From Stomoxys calcitrans (lineage: Eukaryota > Arthropoda > Insecta > Diptera > Muscidae), in contig NC_081553.1 of the NCBI RefSeq assembly GCF_963082655.1, forward strand, positions 150,460,990-150,524,989: DNA of 64,000 bases. The letters are read 5' to 3'. The notes beneath the pieces were generated by a model. That model did not search any database and was not told where the DNA came from. It saw only the letters and a program-made list of their open reading frames with translations. Numbering within the stretch: the first letter of the stretch is position 1; every line of letters begins with the position of its first letter. This document shows, one piece after another, positions 53,045-62,080 of this stretch. The position numbers and the translations under genes are program-made.

Positions 53045-53699
53045 AATGATAAGGAAAGTCATTTATATATAGCCGAGTGCAATCGGCGTCCTGAAGTGCG
53101 GCACCAGCAGGTTGGGTTAGTTCAGATAAGGCTTAAGTGGCATTCTTCCTCAGACTCACTTAGACGTTTTCGTATTGTTATGCCATAGGAACAGGAGAAG
53201 GAAGATGCCTTCCTGCCGTTGAAGATCGCTTTAAAAAGCCCTACCTCTTGCGAATGTTCACATCCGCTAAATCAGACAGGTTCTCAAAGAAATGAGAACG
53301 TAAAGTGAAACTCCTTCTGACTGCTAGTGCGGGACACACACACAGGTGTTCTTTAGCCTCCTCTTGTTCGATGTGCATACAACTTCTGCAAAAGTCGTTG
53401 CAGGCAACCTTCAGTCTGTCAGCTTGTTTTCCGGTTAGATAGTGACCTGTCGTTACGGACATAATGACTGAGACGTCTGCTCTAGCCAATGACAGCAAAG
53501 CGGCTGACATCTGCAAGTCTAGAATAGGCCACAAAGTTTTGGAATGCTCACAGCCCCCTCTTTGTGGCCATCTGTCATTCCTTGTTCTTCGGGCCTGGTT
53601 CTGAAAACTTAGTTTACATGTCGCCAAAAGCATACCCACAGATTCCAGTATCCCTGGAATCTGTAGGGTAGTTCCAAGTCTTGGAAGCTCGTCCGTTTT
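53045..53699 (-). pseudogene. LINE-C copy 2, C-terminal and 3' part
   Basis: SLARADVSVIMSVTTGHYLT, CNDFCRSCMHIEQEE, FTLRSHFFENLSDLADVNIR and the 3' untranslated stretch are the end of the LINE-C ORF. The upstream continuation lies across the inserted LINE-B copy 1, at 57265 onward; the RNase H motif with HFTCSGCRATEISQ-like sequence abuts the LINE-B tail there. Confidence 0.8.
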
Positions 53700-53712
53700 A
53701 CAAGCAATCCCA

Positions 53713-53780
53713 CAATCCCATGGCAGCCGGTTGTATGTACCGGATTGACCCGATGAATTCCTTCATCGGCAAGGGCTGCC
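53713..53780 (+). ncRNA. Candidate HDV-like ribozyme in SINE-B copy c (best example)
   Basis: P1: CAATCC (53713-53718) with GGATTG (53742-53747). J1/2: CAT. P2: GGCAGCC (53722-53728) with GGCTGCC (53774-53780). P3: GGT (53729-53731) with ACC (53739-53741), 7 nt loop. P1.1: possibly GT in that loop with AC (53748-53749). P4: CCGATG (53750-53755) with CATCGG (53764-53769). J4/2: CAAG (53770-53773), whose C would be the catalytic cytosine. Helix order and the P3, P4 and J4/2 sizes match the HDV double pseudoknot as known from HDV and from R2 and L1Tc ribozymes. P1 is 6 bp instead of 7, and the first base is C and not the usual G. Confidence 0.6.
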
Positions 53781-53818
53781 GCTTCAGTGTACCACACACT
53801 GCTACTACAACAACAACA
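53713..53818 (+). mobile_element. SINE-B copy c, inserted in the first bases of LINE-B copy 1
   Basis: ACAAGCAATCCCA at 53700-53712 recurs at 53819-53831, giving a 13 bp target duplication made partly of LINE-B copy 1's own first bases. Between them lie about 106 bp: the LINE-B 5' block (to 53780), a short link (CTTCAGTGTACC) and the tail ACACACTGCTACTACAACAAC. It is therefore a separate insertion and not part of the LINE-B transcript. Confidence 0.85.
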
Positions 53819-53823
53819 ACAAG

Positions 53824-53890
53824 CAATCCCATGGCAGCCGGTTGTACGCAACGGATTGACCCGATGGAATCTTCATCGGCAAGGGCTGCC
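53824..53890 (+). ncRNA. Candidate HDV-like ribozyme at the 5' end of LINE-B copy 1
   Basis: P1 CAATCC (53824-53829) with GGATTG (53853-53858), P2 GGCAGCC (53833-53839) with GGCTGCC (53884-53890), P4 CCGATG (53861-53866) with CATCGG (53874-53879), J4/2 CAAG. P3 can form as GTTG/CAAC (53841-53844, 53849-53852): two changes relative to copy c, and still paired. The P4 loop is one nucleotide shorter. The ATG in J1/2 (53831-53833) is the presumed ORF start, frame-shifted here by that loss. Confidence 0.55.
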
Positions 53891-53955
53891 GCCTCAGTGT
53901 ACGTGTTCGTCTTTTTTCGTCATGGGAGAGGCACATCCCGGAGTGCCTTCTCCGT

Positions 53956-55812
53956 ATGCTTCTGGTCCGTGCCGGGATTGAAAAGAACCCCGGACCCTGG
54001 TTCTGTTCCGTTTGCCAGAAGCGCCTTCATCATCGGTCAGTGTCGGTGAGGTGTAACCGGTGCTTGGAGTGGGTACATTTCCGTTCTTGCTCTGGCCTAA
54101 CTTCGCTACGGGAGTATAGTCATACTGGCTATGTCACCAGGTGCTGTGCGAACATAGCCAGCAGTGGGTCACAAGCGTCGCCTTCGGCGTCCTCGTCGTC
54201 GGACTATGTGACCCCCCCGACCTCTCCCGTACGGCAATTTATGCAACGACAGCACCCTAGCCCTACTATTGCCAGGCCACTGCCGGGAAGTGTATCGTTC
54301 TTGCAGTTAAACTGCAATGGACTGCGAGGCAAGATTGATGAGATTGTAGATTTCATGAGTCGGAAGAGCATGTCGGTCGCAGCGATCCAGGAGACAAAGC
54401 TGACTAACACCTGCAGCTTGCACAGTTGTCACGGCTACAATGTGCTACGTAAGCATCGCTCAAGGAATGGAGGTAGGGGATTGGCCTTCGTTATACACCA
54501 TTCCGTGCAGTATAGACCTATCTCGCCTGCGCTTGACGCTAGTGACCCATACATGGAATGTATGGGGGTGGCAGTCAGGTCTGGTTCTGCCGAGATAGAG
54601 ATATACAACGTGTATATACCGCCGGTTGGCAGCTGTGTCCCGATTAATGGCCAGGCCTACAGCCCCGACATAAGTGGGTTGCTATCTGGCCATAGTCGTC
54701 TGGTTCTAGGGGATTTTAATGCACATCACTCGTCATGGCATTCTCCCCTAGGTAACGACCAGCGTGGCATAGCTTTGGCAGAGCAGATAGATGGCTCCAC
54801 GTTTTGCACGGTGAATGAGGATGCCCCCATTAGGATTACGAGGAGGTGCAGCAGCTCGCCAGACATCTCTATCGCATCCCCTGATCTCCTGAGTGACGTA
54901 TCCTGGCAAGCCGTCATCTCTTTGGGGTCAGACCACCTCCCCATAATCCTCACCATCGACCGACCACCCGACTTCATAACCTCTGAGCGCCGGACGTTCA
55001 TCAATTACAAGAAGGCCAATTGGACTGGCTTCAGAGAGTATACCAATCGCCGCTTCAATGAACTGCCACCCCCCTCTGATGTGCTTATGGCCGAGAGGAA
55101 ATTCCGAGACATCATCAACGCAGCAGCCGCTCGCTTTATACCAGCCGGTCGAATACCGCAAGTGCGACCCAATTTTCCGGCGCAAGCAGTGGTACTCGCA
55201 GACGAGCGTGATGGGATTCGTGCTATGGACCCCGCTAACCCCAGAATCAGCGAGCTGAATCTGGAAATAAACAGGGTAGTCAACGAACATAAGCGGAATT
55301 TGTGGCTGGAACACTTGGAGCAATGTAACTTAGGCACCGGTGCAGGCAAACTGTGGGCCACTGTTAAGTCTCTCTCGAACCCCGGTAGACGGGACGACAG
55401 GACCTCAGTCACTTTTGGCGAGATAACCGTGACTGATCCGAAGAGATGCGCCAGGTTGTTCAACCGTCAATTTATTGCGCATCCCGAGAGAGACAGGGCA
55501 AGGAGGAGAGCCATTCGCCGTATTCGTGGTCTCCGAGCCGATGAACAGCTATCACAATTTACCGTGGGCGAAGTTACGAATGTCATTCGTGGCGCCAAAT
55601 CTTCCAAGGCGGTGGGCCCCGACGGAATCTCTACATTGATGCTGAAGAATCTGGATTTACCTGGAGTTGAGTACCTTACTACTGTCCTTAACCTGTCATT
55701 GAACACTCTTATAGTTCCCGATGTCTGGAAAATGGGCAGAGTGATCCCGCTACTGAAGCCTGGTAAAGACCCGAGTTTGGGGGAGTCGTACAGACCGATC
55801 TCCCTTCTCTAA
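53956..55812 (+). pseudogene. LINE-B ORF of copy 1, first part (2A-like, PHD-like finger, endonuclease, RT start)
   Basis: Residues 7-14 are GIEKNPGP, one residue off the 2A consensus D-(V/I)-E-x-N-P-G-P. The finger FCSVCQKRLHHRSVSVRC and CNRCLEWVHFRSC (residues 16-45) fits a PHD-like C-C-C-C-H-C pattern. The endonuclease spans about 115-330 (FLQLNCNGLRGKIDEI, AIQETKL, LVLGDFNAHHSSWHS, LGSDHLPIILTIDRP). RT begins about residue 540 (SSKAVGPDGISTLMLK, WKMGRVIPLLKPGKD, ESYRPISLL). The frame ends at TAA 55810-55812, where copy 3 has TCA. The true start is probably the upstream ATG at 53831, lost from frame by a one-base deletion. It is a reverse-transcribing enzyme of the element, inactive here. 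Confidence 0.85.
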
Positions 55813-57235
55813 CCAGTGGCTAAGACGCTTGAGGCATTACTCCTCCCGAGCCTCGTAGGAGAATTTCCATTCGCCGAGCATCAACACGGATTTCGGAGAC
55901 TGCAAATTATTTGAGGACATCGCCAACACGTCCCTCCAGCCAGGCCTGAAACGTTGGGTCGTGAATTATCTGTGTGGCCGCCAGTCATTTGTGGAATTTA
56001 GGGATAAGAAGTCAAAACACCGTAGAGTGAAACAGGGAGTTCCCCAATGTGGGGTGATATCACCGGCTCTGTTTAACCTCTACCTATCCTCCATCCCACC
56101 TCCTCCAGACGGCATAGAGATCGTATCATATGCGGACGATTGTACGATCATGGCATCAGGCCCCCCACCCATTAATGACATCTGCGATAGGTTGAACGTC
56201 TACCTCAACGAACTTGCCTCATATTTCGCTGCAAGAAATCTGAAGATATCCGCCACCAAATCTTCAGCCACACTGTTCACTACAAATACGCGTGAGGTGA
56301 ATTCTGAGCCGACTGTGATGGTCGATGGAGAAATGATTCCGACCATCAAGTGTCCCAAAATACTTGGCGTCACATTTGACAGCTCCTACACTTTCTCCCC
56401 ACATGCCACAGCAATCTGCAATAAAGTCAAAAGTAGAAACAAGGTCCTCAAGTCACTCGCTGGCAGCACTTGGGATGCAGACAAAGAAACCTTGTTGACC
56501 ACGTACAAAGCAATTGGCCGGTCTGTGGTAAGTTATGCAGCGCCAGTGTGGTCACGTCAACTTTGTGACATGCAGTGGAATAATATTCAGATCTGTCAGA
56601 ATGCCGCCCTCCGAACTGCGACGGGCTGTCTCCTTAGTTCTCATGTGGACCATCTCCATCAGGAGACAAAGATCCTACCAGTGCGAAGACATAACTACAT
56701 GCTGTCTAAGCAATACCTTTTGGGCTGTTTTCGCAGAAATCATCCAAATCATCATCTTGTGGATAGATACCCACCGCCCAGAAGCCTTAAGGTAGATCTA
56801 CACGATCTAGAGCGTGAGGTCCAGCGCTACAAGAGAGAACCTCTAGATCAAGCGGCATATCAAGCGGGTCTGAACAACATTCATGCAGGCACGGTAGGAG
56901 ACGCGTTAATTGGCTACCGGGTGAATGTAGTCCTTGGAGAACGACCGCCACCCATTGCACCCGAAGAAATCGACCTCCCCCGGCAAACCAGAGTGGTTCT
57001 GGCTCAATTACGTTCCGGCAGATGCAGCCGCCTCAATTCCCACAGAGCTAGGATTGATGCCGACGTGCAAGATGTATGTCCCGATTGTAACCAGGGACCG
57101 CACGATACACGTCACCTGTTTAACTGCCCGGCCAGACCCACTCGACTCAGACCCAGATCCCTGTGGACGCACCCCATCTTAGTCGCGGAGTTCCTGGGTC
57201 TTGACACTCAACAGAATCAAGCAGACGAAAAATAG
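55813..57235 (+). pseudogene. LINE-B ORF of copy 1, second part (RT and C-terminal Cys/His motif)
   Basis: After the stop the RT continues to FRRL at about 55905. There 131 bp present in copy 3 are missing, including ALDLSKAFD with the first catalytic Asp. From 55961 a 424-codon frame has QGVPQCGVISPALFNLYLSS, SYADDCTIMASG, CPKILGVTFDSSYTFSPHAT and the end CPDCNQGPHDTRHLFNCPAR. YADD is intact but motif A is gone, so this RT cannot work. Confidence 0.9.
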
Positions 57236-57264
57236 TACACAATAAACTGCTACAACAACAACAA

Positions 57265-57730
57265 TTCCCTGTGATATCTCTGTGGCCCGGCACCCAGAAC
57301 AGGTGAATTTTGAACCGTTCAGCTATCTCGTTGAGAGATCAGCGACAGTCGAGGGCGGTTTTTGTGTTCAGAAATACGTTCTCCAGGGATTTAATGGCTG
57401 CTTGGCTGCCTGAGAAGATATTTATACCAATCGTCGTAATGGCATTATATCTTAGCCATTCAACGACTTCCTTAATTGCAAAGATCTTCGCTTGATACAC
57501 ACTGCAGTGGTCGGGTAACCTTTTCGATATGACCGGTTCTAGATCTTTAAAGCATACCCCAAATACTACCTGGTCATCTAGTTTGGAACCATCCGTATAA
57601 AAGTTTATGTAAATTCAATTACCAGGTATATCGAAGTTCCAATCGGTTCTATCAAGAATAGTGGTACAGTTCTTTTTATCAAAAAGCGGCTCAGGTAGTG
57701 TGCCTGGAACATTGAATATTCGGGTATGAT
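57265..57730 (-). pseudogene. LINE-C copy 2, RNase H part
   Basis: The minus strand encodes the WV-G-H region (LFWVPGHRDI-type, 57265-57300), AVYQAKIFAIKEVVEWLRYN-like sequence (57490-57430) and the LFDKKNCTTIL stretch (57700-57650), aligned with 38500-38920 of copy 1. It is cut on the left by LINE-B copy 1 and on the right by an inverted-repeat-bounded insert. Confidence 0.75.
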
Positions 57731-58266
57731 CTTGGTTTCGTTTCGCAGGCTAATATGAAAAATATTTGAAATGGGGTGAGGTAATAGATTTCACCAAAAA
57801 ACTGTGAAACCATTTCACTAAAAATTTATGGTGTAAGCAATGTAAATTCCTCCTTATACTGAAAATACACCTTAAAATCACAAAACAACTGTTGAATAAC
57901 CACTTTTGGGTTGTTTTTTATTTTGGGTTGTTTTTTATTTGTGTCATTAGTTTTTGGGTTAAAAATTAACTTCAGTGTGTGCTAAATTGAGATTAAAAAG
58001 AAAAACATCTTCAATTTGATCTCAACAAGACAGCCAACAGGAAAGCCGCAGGCATTTCGAAATTTCCAAAAAATTAAAACAATTACAAGTCCAAGGGTTT
58101 CTTCTTTTTTCTATCTTTTGTTTACCTTTGTTTCTGTAAATTGTATGCATTTGCAGGCAATGTTTGATTTTTTCGAAAGAATTATTTCGTGTGCATTGGC
58201 GGTCACGTAAATATTTATTTGGTGAAACGAATGTGAAAAGGGAAAACTTTTTTTGGCGAAACCAAG
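57731..58266. mobile_element. Candidate non-autonomous DNA element with terminal inverted repeats
   Basis: CTTGGTTTCG (57731-57740) and CGAAACCAAG (58257-58266) are perfect 10 bp inverted repeats (12 of 13 if extended outward). A second inner pair, TTTCACCAAA near 57791 and TTTGGTGAAA near 58219, lies inside. LINE-C homology stops and resumes at the two ends (compare 38440-38500). There is no transposase and no clear target duplication. The superfamily is unknown. Confidence 0.5.
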
Positions 58267-58860
58267 GTCACACCGGATTCTATCAAGGATAACCGTAAGG
58301 ATGTCCGTAGCCGCCGCATGACCAAGGAGAAAGCTCCCTTAACCTCACTATTGAAAGCACATTCAATGTCAAGAAATGCTACCATTGTATATTTCTTGAC
58401 AGCGAGAGAACCCAGGCGATCTCTAAGGATCTTTGCCCTAAGATATGATTCTATCAACCTCTCAACAGTCTTCAGCATAAAGGATGAAAGACTTATGGGC
58501 GAAAATCTTTCACCTTCGTGTGGTAGGGTTTTCCTGCTTTCGGAATAAAAATGACCGTTGTGGCCCTCCATCCCACATTTATATATGACATTCCGATAAA
58601 ATCAGAATATATCTCCCTAAGCCAGAGAACCAGTCTATAAGACACAGCTTGCAATTAAACCGGTGCTTCATCTTCAAAGTCTGACTTAAAGGAGTCGAAA
58701 CTTCTTATCGCCCAAAGGATTTTGGGCTCAGACATAATTTCCCCAATAGCCTCCGACGAAAGCTTACCAGTGACAACCTCTTCTGGCACCACGTTGTCCG
58801 TTGGAGAAAATTCTAGGAAATGTGTATCAACGAGTACTAGTGTTTCCTCACTAGACATCG
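58267..58860 (-). pseudogene. LINE-C copy 2, RT part with internal deletion
   Basis: FSPISLSSFMLKTVERLIES and TMVAFLDIECAFNSEVKGAF are RT blocks. MSSEETLVLVDTHFLEFSPT and ILWAIRSFDSFKSDFEDEAP (58858-58655) precede them. Between the LDIE block and the RNase H part most of the RT, including the YxDD box, is deleted. Confidence 0.75.
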
Positions 58861-59870
58861 TTCATACATTCTCTGACTTCTGAATATACCCCACCGTAAT
58901 AGGTATCTAGGACAGAATCTTCCTTAGTTTAGAGGCCACAGATGTATCCTCCACTGAGCTGCAGAATTTTACCCACGATTGATTTTGAGCCTTTCTTAGC
59001 TCGTCCTTATATTTTCTTAGCTCAGCCTTATAGATGTCCCAATCGTATGGTGCGATTTTGGCTTTTGATCTGCTGGAGTATTCTGCAGTCCTTCCTTAGA
59101 CCAACCAGCTCTGGAGTCCACAATGGCGGTTGCTGTTTGCCCCTTGGCTTCCCACTAGGACATGCTGACACAAACGAGTCATTCGGGGCCTTCGTGATCC
59201 GCTTGACCACTATGTCTATATCCTCCGTAGTTTCCACTTCTTTTTCTAGACGAAATAGACGTGCAGAATTTGTGCAGAAATTTATCCCAATCCGCCTTTC
59301 TTCTGTTTAGCCAAGGGACCACTTCTACAGTATTTTCTCCAAGGCTAAAACTAATATAACGATGATCAGGGAAGCTGTGATCATCCCAGTCGCGTATTTT
59401 TCCACTTATATCTTTTGATACAAAGGTAATATCTAATACCTCCTGCCTGTTCCTGGTAATAAATGTCGATTTATCCCCTTTATTACAAATCGCCAGATTG
59501 CAACTTATAATATATTCGATAAGCAGCTCACTCCTTTCGTTGACATCCGAACTTCCATATATCTGGTGATGTGCATTAGCATCACTTCCTACAATGAGAC
59601 TTTTCTTCCCTACAGAAGGGGCTTCAACCAGCGACTTAAGGTTTGAAGTCAGCCAGTAATGAGACTTGTTTATTTCAAGGCTGGTTACTACTAAAAAAAA
59701 CATTTAGAATACTCTGCAAGAATACAGGCTCTGTGTCTCTCATTCCATGTTCCCTTGAGTAGTTTAAATCCCGCAGTTCTTAGTCCACGAACTTTTTGAC
59801 TGATTGCGGTACAGTTTCCGAATCTAGACGTGTAGTCTTTGGGGTAGCTTGTGCAGCAAAATCCCGAACC
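58861..59870 (-). pseudogene. LINE-C copy 2, endonuclease and linker
   Basis: Minus-strand reading: LRTAGFKLLKGTWNERHRA near 59790-59730, then SLIVGSDANAHHQIYGSSDV, STFITRNRQEVLDITFVSKD and DWDDHSFPDHRYISFSLGEN (59703-59330), all APE-endonuclease motifs. The linker continues with IDIVVKRITKAPNDSFVSAC and CPSGKPRGKQQPP (59240-59080). A three-stop cluster near 59695 and frame changes near 59180 and 58900 break it. The 5' end of the element is not clear beyond 59870. Confidence 0.75.
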
Positions 59871-59879
59871 TAATTAAGG

Positions 59880-60646
59880 GGGTCTGTCTCGTGAGAGTGA
59901 GCGTCTTAAGATCAGCGATGCGTCTTCTATTATTCCAACCTTCTAAAGAGCGTGTTGGTTTGCCGGGGAAAGCCGATGAGGCAAATTATTGGCATGCGAA
60001 GAAAGAATACGCTCGGTCTTGTCCTTAAGGCGTCTTCGTCAAAGCCCCTGCTGAACAGTAGCGTACAACATGCCACGGCCTGATACCACCACCACAGCTG
60101 ATGGGTCTTTGGAGTCCATTGTAAGCCTCCTCCCGGGTAGTAGACCTGCCGCTCCACTGGAAACAGACGCAGATCATCAACCGCCTAATGGATACATCAA
60201 TCATCATCTATCCTTGGGTGACTTAAATTTTTCTTCCAAAAATAATGACCTATTACGAGCTACAGGAAAATTCTTGCGGTATGAAATAATAAAACGTCCG
60301 CTTCACTCAACTGTTCAAACAAGAAAGATATATACAAGATATTTTTGTAAGGTATCTTTATATCCTAAGTCAAAAGTTATGCCAGTTGCAAAAATGCAAT
60401 TTTTGGCATTTTTTGGTCGAAAAAATTAATTTCATTGTTCCGTCTCTACAAACAAAAATTCGAATTGATGACTTTAGCTTATTATACTGTAAAGGGAATA
60501 AACGTGGATGCGCTTAAATGAAATTTTTATAATTTGTGTTGACTCTAATAGAAGATATGTGGAGTACAATATTGTATTTTTTTTTTGAGGGAATACTGGA
60601 AAAAACCTTTCAAATTCTCAAAAGCTGAAACGTCAACTTGATACAT
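59880..60646. other. Stretch without a recognised gene
   Basis: 59880-60230 is GC-richer and may still be LINE-C 5' sequence or another decayed element; no motif was found. 60231-60646 is AT-rich and featureless. Confidence 0.4.
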
Positions 60647-60997
60647 AGAGGAAATTCCAAGACATCATTAACTCAGCAGCCGCTCGCTTTATACCAGCCG
60701 GTCGAATACCCCAAATGCGGCCCAATTTCCCGGCACAGGCAGTAGTACTCGCAGACGAGACGTAGAATCAGGGAGCTGAATCTGGAAATAAACAGGGTAG
60801 TCAACGAACATAAGAGAAATTTGTGGCTGGAACACTTGGACTAATGTAACTTAGGCACCGGTTTAGGCGGGTTGTGGTCTACTGTTAAGTCCCTCTCGAA
60901 CCCCGGTAGACGGGAGGACAGAACCTCAAGCACTTTTGACGACGTAACCGTGACTGATTTGAAGAGATGCGCCAGGTTGTTCAACCGTCAATTTATT
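60647..60997 (+). mobile_element. LINE-B copy 4: internal fragment
   Basis: AEFQDIINSAAARFIPAGRI-type sequence through LWSTVKSLSNPGRREDRTSS and RCARLFNRQFI matches 55098-55470 of copy 1, with a deletion near 60760 and a stop at 60842. It ends where the tail of LINE-B copy 3, on the opposite strand, begins, so copy 3 probably inserted into this older fragment. Confidence 0.8.
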
Positions 60998-61039
60998 GTT
61001 GTTGTTGTTGTTGTGGTTGTTGTAGCAGTTTATTGTGTA

Positions 61040-62080
61040 CTATCTTTCGTCTGCTTGATTCTGTTGAGTGTCAAGACCCAGGAACTCCGCGACTAAGATG
61101 GGGTGCGTCCACAGGGATCTGGGTCTGAGTCGAGTGGGTCTGGCCGGGCAGTTAAACAGGTGACGTGTATCGTGCGGTCCCTGGTTACAGTCGGGACATA
61201 CATCTTGCACGTCGGCATCAATCCTAGCTCTGTGGGAATTGAGGCGGCTGCATCTGCCGGAACGTAATTGAGCCAGAATCACTCTGGTTTGCCGGGGGAG
61301 GTCGATTTCTTCGGGTGCAATGGGTGGCGGTCGTACTCCAAGGACTACATTCACCCGGTAGCCAGTTAACGCGTCTGCTACCGTGTCTGCATGAATGTTG
61401 TTCAGACCCGCTTGATATGCCGCTTGATCTAGAGGTTCTCTCTTATAGCGCTGGACCTCACGCTCTAGATCATGTAGATCTACCTTAAGGCTTCTGGGCG
61501 GTGGGTATCTATCCACAAGATGATTTGGATGATTTCTGCGATAACAGCCCAAAAGATATTGCTTAGACAGCATGTAGTTATGTCTTCGCACTGGTAGGAT
61601 CTTTGTCTCCTGGTGGAGGTGGTCCACATGAGAACTAAGGAGGCAGCCCGTCGCAGTTCGGAGGGCGGCATTCTGACAGATCTGAATATTATTCCACTGC
61701 GTGTCACAAAGCTGACGTGACCACACTGGCGCTGCATAACTTACCACAGACCGGCCAATTGCTTTGTACGTGGTCAACAAGGTTTCTTTGTCTGCACCCC
61801 AAGTGCTGCCAGCGAGTGACTTGAGGACCTTGTTTCTACTTTTGACTTTATTGCAGATTGCTGTGGCATGTGGGGAGAAAGTGTAGGAGCTGTCAAATGT
61901 GACGCCAAGTATTTTGGGACACTTGATGGTCGGAATCAATTCTCCATCGACCATCACAGTCAGCTCAGAATTCACCTCACGCGTATTTGTAGTGAACAGT
62001 GTGGCTGAAGATTTGGTGGCGGATATCTTCAGATTTCTTGCAGCGAAATATGAGGCAAGCTCGTTGAGGTAGACGTTCAA
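61040..62080 (-). CDS. LINE-B ORF of copy 3, C-terminal part (after the frame break)
   Basis: 346 codons: LNELASYFAARNLKISATKS, KCPKILGVTFDSSYTFSPHA, STWGADKETLLTTYKAIGRS and the terminal CPDCNQGPHDTRHLFNCPAR, RSLWTHPILVAEFLGLD. This is the RT thumb and a Cys/His motif probably binding RNA or DNA. It matches the end of copy 1 with only scattered changes. It is followed by a stop, AATAAA (in ACACAATAAACTGC) and the tail. Confidence 0.85.
   Translation of the reverse strand: MNVYLNELASYFAARNLKISATKSSATLFTTNTREVNSELTVMVDGELIPTIKCPKILGVTFDSSYTFSPHATAICNKVKSRNKVLKSLAGSTWGADKETLLTTYKAIGRSVVSYAAPVWSRQLCDTQWNNIQICQNAALRTATGCLLSSHVDHLHQETKILPVRRHNYMLSKQYLLGCYRRNHPNHLVDRYPPPRSLKVDLHDLEREVQRYKREPLDQAAYQAGLNNIHADTVADALTGYRVNVVLGVRPPPIAPEEIDLPRQTRVILAQLRSGRCSRLNSHRARIDADVQDVCPDCNQGPHDTRHLFNCPARPTRLRPRSLWTHPILVAEFLGLDTQQNQADER

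Larger units (their letters stand above)
53824..57264 (+). mobile_element. LINE-B copy 1: nearly complete non-LTR retrotransposon
   Basis: It runs from CAATCCCATGG to ACTGCTACAACAACAACAA, with endonuclease, RT (partly deleted) and a C-terminal Cys/His motif, and no RNase H. It interrupts LINE-C copy 2 on the opposite strand: LINE-C is continuous from 53699 to 57265 once this and SINE-B copy c are removed. It is very similar to copy 3 (60998-64000), hence young, but carries an N-terminal one-base loss, a TCA-to-TAA stop and a 131 bp deletion. Confidence 0.9.
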
